Shown here in pieces: positions 43,803-50,497 of a stretch of DNA of 53,312 bases (the first letter of the stretch is position 1; every line of letters begins with the position of its first letter). Below the pieces are notes generated by a model. The model had not been told where the DNA came from, searched no databases, and saw only the letters and a list, made by a program, of their open reading frames with translations. Origin of the DNA: Planctomycetota bacterium. GTDB taxonomy: Bacteria; Planctomycetota; Planctomycetia; Pirellulales; UBA1268. The stretch covers positions 1-53,312 of the forward strand of contig VGZO01000029.1 in assembly GCA_016872555.1 (NCBI GenBank), in the 5' to 3' direction. Both the position numbers and the translations under genes were made by a program.

Positions 43803-45323
43803 ATGGCGGCCACTCCTCCTGCCGGCGCTGGCAACGCCGGCCTGACCGAGTCGGGACGGCTTTCAGCCACCGGCTGGCTCGTGTGTGCGATCGCGGCCAT
43901 CGGGTTCGCGTTCGACATCTACGAGCTGCTGATGCTGCCGCTGATCATCAAGCCGGCGATCCAGGAGCTCGCCAAAGGAGAGGTCCAGGCGCTCGTCGCC
44001 GGTGGGATGCCGCAGGCCGACGCGCTGGCCCTGTGGAGCCCCGGTGGCAAGAGCTACGTCGGGTGGGCACGGACGCTGTTTTTCGTGCCGGCGATCGCCG
44101 GCGGCGTGTTCGGCCTGGTGGGGGGCTACCTCACCGACCTCCTCGGCCGCCGCCGCGTCCTCACCTTCAGCATCCTGCTCTACGCGTTTTCCGCGCTGGC
44201 CGCCGGGTTCGCCACCACGCTTCCGCAATTGCTCGTCTGCCGGTGCCTGGTGTTCATCGGGGTGTGCGTCGAGTTCGTCGCGGCCGTGGCGTGGCTCGCG
44301 GAACTGTTTCCCGACGCCAAGGCGCGGGAAAACGCCCTCGGCTGGACGCAGGCCTTCTCGTCGATCGGCGGCTTGCTCGTCGGTGCGGCCAACATCCTCG
44401 CGGCGAAGTTTGCCCTCGCCCTGCCGGCGATCCACGGCGACCATCAGGCGTGGCGGTACACCCTGATCTCCGGAGTGATCCCGGCGCTGCCGTTGATCCT
44501 CATCCGGCCGTTCCTACCCGAGAGCCCCGTGTGGGCGCGGAAGAAGGCCGCCGGGACGCTCCGGCGCCCGAGCATCGCCGAGCTGTTCAGCCCGGGGCTG
44601 GTCCGCACCACCGTGATGACGACGCTCGTGTTCGCCGCCAGCTACGGGATCGCGTTCGGCGCGATCCAGCAACTGCCGCAGATCCTCGGCGCCCCGAAGG
44701 GGGGCCATGCCGCGATCCTCGCCGAGGCGAAGTCGGCCCAGGACCGTGCGGCCGCGGCCGCGGAGGAGAAGGGCGAAAAACTCTCGCCGGGGCGGCTCAA
44801 GAGCATCGCCGGCAACGCCACCGACGAGGCGGTGGCCGGAGTGACGATCTTCCAGGAGGTCGGCGGGCTGGTGGGGCGCGTGCTGCTGGCGCTGGCGGCG
44901 CTGCGGATCGCGAGCCGCCGAACGCTGTTGCGGATCTTCCAGTGGCCGGCGCTGTTGTTCGTGCCGGCACTGTTCTGGTGGATCTCGACACGGCTCGGCG
45001 ATGCCGGCTCGCTGCCGGCGATCAAGGCGGGAATCTTCGTCGCCGGCCTGCTCACCGTGGCGCAGTTCAGCTTCTGGGGCAATTACATCCCGCTCGTCTT
45101 CCCGACCCACCTGCGCGGCACGGGGGAGAGCTTCGCGGCCAACATCGGCGGCCGGATCCTCGGCACCGCGGCCGCATGGCTGACGCTGACGTTCTCGGCG
45201 GCCACGCCCCCCGACCCGGTGAAGATCGCCATGGTCGGCGCGGCGGTGGCAGGGGCGTACGCGCTCCTCGGCTCGATCCTCACCCACTGGCTCCCGGAGC
45301 CGGGTGCCGACGTCGAGCACTGA
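43803..45323 (+). CDS. MFS transporter with a long central hydrophilic insert
   Basis: A 506-residue MFS permease; its first TM segment includes AIAAIGFAFDIYELLMLPLI. The classic GGYLTDLLGRRRVL loop between TM2 and TM3 is present. Between two TM segments of the second half (about residues 298-350) lies a charged Ala/Lys/Glu-rich insert, from GAPKGGHAAILAEAKSAQD to GRLKSIAGNATDEAV. The ATG at 43803 gives the cleaner start; a GTG five codons upstream is also in frame. A -35-like TTGACG (43714) has no well-spaced -10. Substrate unknown. Confidence 0.82.
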   Translation: MAATPPAGAGNAGLTESGRLSATGWLVCAIAAIGFAFDIYELLMLPLIIKPAIQELAKGEVQALVAGGMPQADALALWSPGGKSYVGWARTLFFVPAIAGGVFGLVGGYLTDLLGRRRVLTFSILLYAFSALAAGFATTLPQLLVCRCLVFIGVCVEFVAAVAWLAELFPDAKARENALGWTQAFSSIGGLLVGAANILAAKFALALPAIHGDHQAWRYTLISGVIPALPLILIRPFLPESPVWARKKAAGTLRRPSIAELFSPGLVRTTVMTTLVFAASYGIAFGAIQQLPQILGAPKGGHAAILAEAKSAQDRAAAAAEEKGEKLSPGRLKSIAGNATDEAVAGVTIFQEVGGLVGRVLLALAALRIASRRTLLRIFQWPALLFVPALFWWISTRLGDAGSLPAIKAGIFVAGLLTVAQFSFWGNYIPLVFPTHLRGTGESFAANIGGRILGTAAAWLTLTFSAATPPDPVKIAMVGAAVAGAYALLGSILTHWLPEPGADVEH

Positions 45324-45374
45324 GCGGCGGAAGGTCTGCCGCGGTGCGGCCCCGGCACGAGGACCGCGGTGCGG

Positions 45375-46907
45375 TCACGGGGCCGCCGCAGGGGGTTTCT
45401 CGTTCCACACCGCCAGCGGTCCGGGCGATCCCTGCGCGCGGACGCCGTTGTCGGTGAGGATCTCCTCGGTCGTGGCGATCGCCTCGCGCCGCGGGAACAC
45501 CAGCGGCGGGGCGGCCCGGCCGGCGAATTCGAAGACGACGAAGTCCTCGGTCGAGTCGCGCAGCAGCTCGACGAGGTGCCCGAGGTTCTTCACTGGCTGC
45601 TTGTCGACCGTCGCCACGATCCGGCCGACGGGGCTGTCGTAGCCGCGGGAAAGGCGGTGGGGGAACAGCGGCGAACAGATCATCACCAACCGCTCGCCGG
45701 GAAACGCCGGCCGGTCGGCGCGGCGCGTGGCGAGCGGGTTGCCGAGCGCCGCCAGCATCGCCACGACGCGGGCGTTGCCCTCGGTCGACGCGGCGTGCTC
45801 CGCGGTGGCCGCGGTGAAGACCAGCGGGCCGAACACGAAGTATTCGGGATAGTCCCCGATCAATTCGGGGAGCACCAGCGGCGGCCGGGCCGGGCAGGGG
45901 ACCTTCACCTCCTGCTCGGCGCCGTCGCGGAGGATCGAGAGCGGCAGCGTGCCGTCGGCGGCGGCCCGCTGGACGTCGTAGTGAAACGACACGCGCGGCA
46001 TCCCCTCGACCGCGATCCGCCCCTGGTCGTCGATCGGCGTCGCGCCGATCCTCGTGACCACGTCCCAGCGGCGGAGGACGGCATCGGGGCCCGGAGAGTC
46101 GGGTTCCGTGACGACGACGCCGGTCGTGCCCTTGGGAACCCGGAGCGAATCGCGGAGGGCCTGGTTCTCCAGTTTCTCGACGGCGACGGCAAGTCGCGGC
46201 TTGCCGTCGTAGCGGCCGTCGGCGATGTCGGCGAGGAAGATGTCGATCTCCTCGTTGGGGATGATGTAGCCGATGTTCTGCGCGGATTCGAGGCGGCTGA
46301 AGGCCAGCCCGATCATCTCCTCGCCGGCGATCGCCGGCCCGCCGCTGTTGCCGGGATTGATCGCGGCATCGACCTGGATCCGCAGTCCGCCGGTGGAATA
46401 GCCGTAGCCGGCAAACTCGATCCGCGACACGATCCCCTTGGTGATCGACAGCGCCGTGCCGCCGGTCGGGTAGCCGTAGGCCATCACCGTGTCCTTGATC
46501 GCCGGGAGCCGCGTCGATCGCTTCACCGCCGGGTGATCGTCGAACAGCGACTCATCGTCGAGTTTCAGGACCGCCAGGTCGATGCCCGGCCCGATCGCCT
46601 CGACCGTGGCCGCGATCTTCGCTCCGCTCTCGTGGGCCTGGACCTCGACCTGGCTGGCGTAGAGGACGACGTGTGCGTTCGTAAGGATCCGCTTGCCGTC
46701 GACGATCACACCGCTGCCGGTGACCGTGTCAGGGGGCTGCTTCGTCCACGGTTTGTTGAGATCGGGGCGGCGCAGCGTGGCGAAGATCTTGACGACCGAG
46801 CTCTCGATCACCGCCGCGCCGCCGGCGGCATCGGCGCCGGCGCTCCGTCCGGCCGAAGCCAGCGCCAGCACGGCGGTCGCGAGCAGCAGGGGGAACGGTG
46901 ACCGCAT
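45375..46907 (-). CDS. HtrA/DegP-like serine protease with PDZ-like domains
   Basis: A 510-residue periplasmic protease. The signal peptide is residues 1-24. The trypsin fold has H79 (TNAHVV), D110 (GIDLAVLKLD) and S188 (NPGNSGGPAI), a complete triad. A PDZ domain follows around 235-340 (GTTGVVVTEPDSPG, DVVTRIGATPID). The C-terminal half (about 350-510) is an extra region ending with a second PDZ-like module (VGRIVATVDKQPVKNLGHL). Its size and layout suggest a planctomycete DegP relative for envelope quality control. Nothing like a heat-shock promoter is clear upstream. Confidence 0.92.
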   Translation of the reverse strand: MRSPFPLLLATAVLALASAGRSAGADAAGGAAVIESSVVKIFATLRRPDLNKPWTKQPPDTVTGSGVIVDGKRILTNAHVVLYASQVEVQAHESGAKIAATVEAIGPGIDLAVLKLDDESLFDDHPAVKRSTRLPAIKDTVMAYGYPTGGTALSITKGIVSRIEFAGYGYSTGGLRIQVDAAINPGNSGGPAIAGEEMIGLAFSRLESAQNIGYIIPNEEIDIFLADIADGRYDGKPRLAVAVEKLENQALRDSLRVPKGTTGVVVTEPDSPGPDAVLRRWDVVTRIGATPIDDQGRIAVEGMPRVSFHYDVQRAAADGTLPLSILRDGAEQEVKVPCPARPPLVLPELIGDYPEYFVFGPLVFTAATAEHAASTEGNARVVAMLAALGNPLATRRADRPAFPGERLVMICSPLFPHRLSRGYDSPVGRIVATVDKQPVKNLGHLVELLRDSTEDFVVFEFAGRAAPPLVFPRREAIATTEEILTDNGVRAQGSPGPLAVWNEKPPAAAP

Positions 46908-47015
46908 CGGGATGCTCCGCGAGGGAAGGGCACGTCGGCTGTCGGTTCGGAGTGGTGCCAGTGTAGGTCAGTCACCCGGCGGCTGCCGTCGGCCACCGAC
47001 CGGTCGCCACGGGAA

Positions 47016-47558
47016 TCACTCGTCGCCGCGGGTGACGCGGGGAAAGGCGTTGCTGCCGTCCGCCGCCGGCGCGGGCGGGAGCCTGTCGGGGAGCGTCGGC
47101 ACCATCCAGATCACCGTCAGCCCGACCGCGACCATGCCGAGGACGGCGTAGCGGCCGTACCAGGGCAGTTGGCTGAAGAACAGGCTCGTCAGCACCACGA
47201 CGGTCACCAGCGCGATCGCGCGGTACTTGAGACCGCGTCTGATCCCGCGGTAGTGCTCCCAGTCTTCGAGCATCGGGCCGAACTGCTTCGAACGGTGGAG
47301 CCAGGCGTACATCCGCGGGCTGCCGCGGTAGAAGCAGTAGCTGGCGAGGAGCAGGAACGGCGTCGCCGGCACCAACGGCAACACGACACCGAGCCCGGCC
47401 ACGACGAGAAACGTCCAGCCGCCGCACATCCACAGGAAGCCGATGAGCGGGTTCCGCTCCGGCCGCGGCCAGGAGGCCGGAGCGAGCCGGCGCAGGGCGT
47501 CGCGCAGCCGATCGCCGGCGAAGGGGGAGGGCGTGTCGGGGGTGCGTCGCTCGTTCAT
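47016..47558 (-). CDS. DUF454 (YbaN-like) membrane protein
   Basis: A 180-residue inner-membrane protein: NPLIGFLWMCGGWTFLVVAGLGVVLPLVPATPFLLLASYCFYRGS is the typical YbaN/DUF454 hydrophobic block (here in segments of under 20 residues: FLWMCGGWTFLVVAGLG, VPATPFLLLASYCF), followed by SPRMYAWLHRS and a further TM hairpin. The start at 47558 (MNERRTPD) is chosen from the domain. Function unknown in all members. It is divergent from the aldolase gene. Confidence 0.85.
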   Translation of the reverse strand: MNERRTPDTPSPFAGDRLRDALRRLAPASWPRPERNPLIGFLWMCGGWTFLVVAGLGVVLPLVPATPFLLLASYCFYRGSPRMYAWLHRSKQFGPMLEDWEHYRGIRRGLKYRAIALVTVVVLTSLFFSQLPWYGRYAVLGMVAVGLTVIWMVPTLPDRLPPAPAADGSNAFPRVTRGDE

Positions 47559-47670
47559 CTGCCGGCCGCGTGGGAACCGATCCTCCGGCCGGGATTCTAG
47601 CAGGCCCGGTTTTGCCGTATGATCCGCGCGACCGTCCGGTCCCGCCCCTCGTTCTTCCGGAGCCCACCCC

Positions 47671-48714
47671 ATGCCGCTGGTGCCGATGCGCGTCCTTCTC
47701 GACCATGCCGCCGAGCACGGCTACGGTCTGGCCGCCTTCAACGTCAACGACATGGAGCAGATCCAGGCGATCATGGAGGCGGCCAGGGAGACCGAGTCGC
47801 CGGTCATCGTCCAGGCCTCGCGCGGCGCGCGGAGCTTCAGCCAGGACGCCTACCTCCGCCATCTGATGCTGGCGGCCGCGGAGCTCTATCCGTGGATTCC
47901 GATCGCGATGCACCAGGACCATGGCAATTCGCCGGCGACCTGCCAAAGCGCGATCGACAACGGCTTCACGAGCGTGATGATGGACGGGTCGCTGAAGGAA
48001 GACGGCAAGACGCCGGCCGACTACGACTACAACGTCCGCGTCACGCGGCAGGTGGTCGAGCAGGCCCATCGTCAGGGGGTGAGCGTCGAGGGGGAGCTGG
48101 GGTGCTTGGGGTCGCTCGAGAGCGGCCATGGCGAGGCCGAGGACGGCCACGGCGCCGAGGGGCAGCTGTCGCACGACCAGCTCCTCACCGATCCCGACGA
48201 GGCGGAGCGATTCGTCGCCGCCACCGGGGTCGACGCGCTGGCGGTGGCGATCGGCACCAGCCACGGCGCCTACAAATTCACCCGCAAGCCCGACGGCGAG
48301 GTCCTCGCGATGAAGCGGATCGAAGAGATCCATCGCCGCCTCCCCAACTGCCACCTCGTGATGCACGGCTCGTCGAGCGTGCCGCAGGAATTGCAGGACA
48401 TCATCAACGCCTACGGCGGCAAGATGCCGCAGACCTGGGGCGTGCCGGTCGAGGAGATCCAGCGCGGCATCAAGCACGGCGTGCGCAAGATCAACGTCGA
48501 CACCGACAACCGGATGGCGATCACCGGCGCGATCCGCAAGGTGCTCTGGGAGCACCCCGAGAAGTTCGATCCACGCGACTACCTCAAGCCGGCGCGCGAC
48601 GCGATGAAGAAAGTCTGCGCCGAGCGGATGGTCCAGTTCGGGCAGGCCGGCCACGCCCGGAAAGTCCCGGTGGTGACGCTGGCCGAGATGGCGAAGCGCT
48701 ACGCGACGGCCTGA
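47671..48714 (+). CDS. fba: Class II fructose-1,6-bisphosphate aldolase
   Basis: A 347-residue zinc aldolase cleaving fructose-1,6-bisphosphate into dihydroxyacetone phosphate and glyceraldehyde-3-phosphate in glycolysis and gluconeogenesis. The metal and catalytic residues are visible: HQDHG (D83, H84), [13 protein letters not shown] and MHGSSSVP, with NVDTDNR in the DHAP-phosphate-binding loop. The length and the insert [13 protein letters not shown] fit the class IIB type of cyanobacteria and chemolithotrophs. A TATGAT element upstream (around 47620) might be its -10. Confidence 0.96.
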   Translation: MPLVPMRVLLDHAAEHGYGLAAFNVNDMEQIQAIMEAARETESPVIVQASRGARSFSQDAYLRHLMLAAAELYPWIPIAMHQDHGNSPATCQSAIDNGFTSVMMDGSLKEDGKTPADYDYNVRVTRQVVEQAHRQGVSVEGELGCLGSLESGHGEAEDGHGAEGQLSHDQLLTDPDEAERFVAATGVDALAVAIGTSHGAYKFTRKPDGEVLAMKRIEEIHRRLPNCHLVMHGSSSVPQELQDIINAYGGKMPQTWGVPVEEIQRGIKHGVRKINVDTDNRMAITGAIRKVLWEHPEKFDPRDYLKPARDAMKKVCAERMVQFGQAGHARKVPVVTLAEMAKRYATA

Positions 48715-48744
48715 TCGCGGCCCGTCCGCCGGGACAAAGCCGCG

Positions 48745-48773
48745 TTGCGGCGGTTGCCCAGTCGGCCTATAGT
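48745..48773 (+). promoter_or_regulatory. Predicted promoter of the kdsD-kdsC operon
   Basis: -35 TTGCGG (48745-48750), 17-bp spacer, -10 TATAGT (48768-48773). The inferred start near 48780 leaves a leader of about 70 nt before the kdsD ATG at 48850. Confidence 0.55.
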
Positions 48774-48849
48774 CCCGCCCCCCGTGCCGCCGGCACGGCG
48801 CGCCTTTGGCGGCGCCGCCGACGACGGGACGCCGCCGGGACGAGCGCCG

Positions 48850-49908
48850 ATGCCCGACCGTCACGAATCCACTCCCGCGCCCGCCGACGTCCTCGTCGAC
48901 GGCCGCCGGATCCTCCACGCCGAGGCGGAGGCGCTCCAGCGCGCCGCGGCCGCGCTCGATGAAGCGTTCGCCCGGGCGGTGGCGCTTGTCGAGGCCTGCA
49001 CCGGCAGCGTCGTGGTGACCGGGATCGGCAAGGCGGGTCTCGTGGCCCGCAAGGTGTCGGCGACGCTCGCCTCGACCGGCACGCCGAGCCACTTCCTCCA
49101 TCCCGCCGAGGCCCTCCACGGCGACCTCGGCATGCTGCGCGGCGACGACCTGCTCGTCGTGCTGTCACAGTCGGGGGAGTCGGAGGAGATCGTCCGCCTC
49201 CTTCCCCACATCGTCGCCCGGCGGATTCCGATCGTCGCCCTCACCGGCCGCCGCGGCAGCACGCTCGGCCGGGCGGCCACCGAGGTGATCCTCACCGGGG
49301 CAGTCCGCGAGGCCTGCGGGCTGGGGTTGGCGCCGAGCACGAGCACCACGCTGCTGATGGCCCTCGGCGACGCCCTGGCGCTGGTCACCAGCGGCCGGCG
49401 CCGGTTCACCGCCGACGACTTCGCCGCCCGCCATCCCGGCGGCAGCCTCGGCCGGCAATTGACGCGCGTCGACGAGGCGATGCGCCCGCTGGCCCGATGC
49501 CGGACGGCGCTGGCCGAGGAGACGGTCCGCGCGGTGTTTTCACGGCCCTTGCCGGCGCGGCGGACGGGCGCGGTGATGATCGTCGACGCCACCGGCCGGC
49601 TCGTCGGCCTGTTCACCGACAGCGACCTGGCGCGGCTGTTCGAGCAGCGGCGCGACGACGCGATCGACGCGCCGATCGGCGCGGTGATGACGCCGCAGCC
49701 GACGACCGTGCCCGCCGGGGCCCGGCTCGACGACGCCCTCACGATCCTCGACGCCCGGCGGATCAGCGAGCTGCCGGTCGTCGATGCCGCCGGTCGCGCG
49801 GTGGGATTGATCGACGTCGTCGACCTGCTCGGGATGGTGTCCCCCGACCATCCGGCGGCGCTGCCGGCCGCTGGCGCGGTCGCGTCGCCGGCGGCCGAGG
49901 CCGCCTGA
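48850..49908 (+). CDS. kdsD: Arabinose-5-phosphate isomerase (KpsF/GutQ/KdsD family)
   Basis: A 352-residue enzyme converting ribulose-5-phosphate to arabinose-5-phosphate, the first step of Kdo synthesis for lipopolysaccharide. The N-terminal SIS domain (about 40-190) has GIGKAGLVARKVSATLASTG, then HPAEALHGDLGM and VLSQSGESEE; two CBS domains follow (about 210-330, with TGRLVGLFTDSDL). The ATG at 48850 gives the family start. Next gene kdsC, 27 bp on. Confidence 0.95.
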   Translation: MPDRHESTPAPADVLVDGRRILHAEAEALQRAAAALDEAFARAVALVEACTGSVVVTGIGKAGLVARKVSATLASTGTPSHFLHPAEALHGDLGMLRGDDLLVVLSQSGESEEIVRLLPHIVARRIPIVALTGRRGSTLGRAATEVILTGAVREACGLGLAPSTSTTLLMALGDALALVTSGRRRFTADDFAARHPGGSLGRQLTRVDEAMRPLARCRTALAEETVRAVFSRPLPARRTGAVMIVDATGRLVGLFTDSDLARLFEQRRDDAIDAPIGAVMTPQPTTVPAGARLDDALTILDARRISELPVVDAAGRAVGLIDVVDLLGMVSPDHPAALPAAGAVASPAAEAA

Positions 49909-49935
49909 CCGAGCTGCCCCGCCCCGGAGCCCGCC

Positions 49936-50478
49936 GTGCCCCCCGCCACCGACCTCACCACCCGCCTGGTCCGCGTCGAGCTGCTCCTCCTCGACGTCGA
50001 CGGCGTCCTCACCGACGGCGGGGTGACGCTCACGGCGACGGGGGAGGAGCTGAAGACGTTCTCGATCCGCGACGGCCTCGGCCTGCGCCTCTGGCAGCGG
50101 GCCGGGTACCGCGCCGGGATCGTCACCGGCCGGGAGAGCGGCGCCGTCGCCGCGCGTGCCCGGGAGCTGGGGATCGCGATCGTGCGCCAGGGAGTGGCCG
50201 ACAAGACGACGGCGGTCGCCGAGATCCTCGCCGCCACCGGCTTGGCCTGGGAGCAGGCGGCGTTCGTCGGTGACGACCTGCCCGATCTCCCGGTCGTGCG
50301 CCGCTGCGGACTGGGCGTGGCCGTCGCCGATGCCTGTGCCGAACTGGTCGCCGAGGCCGATCTCGTCACCGACCGGCCTGGCGGGCGCGGCGCGGTGCGC
50401 GAGGTGGTGGAGCGGCTCCTCCACGCCCGCGGTGCCTGGCCGGCCGCCGTCGCCGGTGCCACCGGCGGCACCGCCTGA
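49936..50478 (+). CDS. kdsC: 3-deoxy-D-manno-octulosonate 8-phosphate phosphatase
   Basis: A 180-residue HAD phosphatase that makes Kdo from Kdo-8-phosphate. Motif I is LLDVDGVLTDGG (near residues 18-29), then TFSIRDGLGL, TGRESGAV and, in the C-terminal half, VGDDLPDLPVV (motif IV). These are the KdsC signatures. Start is GTG at 49936. Adjacent kdsD supplies the pathway's precursor; the next gene is probably an LPS-export protein. The last 12 residues are low complexity. Confidence 0.95.
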   Translation: MPPATDLTTRLVRVELLLLDVDGVLTDGGVTLTATGEELKTFSIRDGLGLRLWQRAGYRAGIVTGRESGAVAARARELGIAIVRQGVADKTTAVAEILAATGLAWEQAAFVGDDLPDLPVVRRCGLGVAVADACAELVAEADLVTDRPGGRGAVREVVERLLHARGAWPAAVAGATGGTA

Positions 50479-50497
50479 CCCCCAGCCCGGGCTTGCC

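Noticed and set aside
45369-46901. 510-codon plus-strand open frame
   Set aside because: Exactly antisense to the HtrA-like protease, which has a complete catalytic triad.
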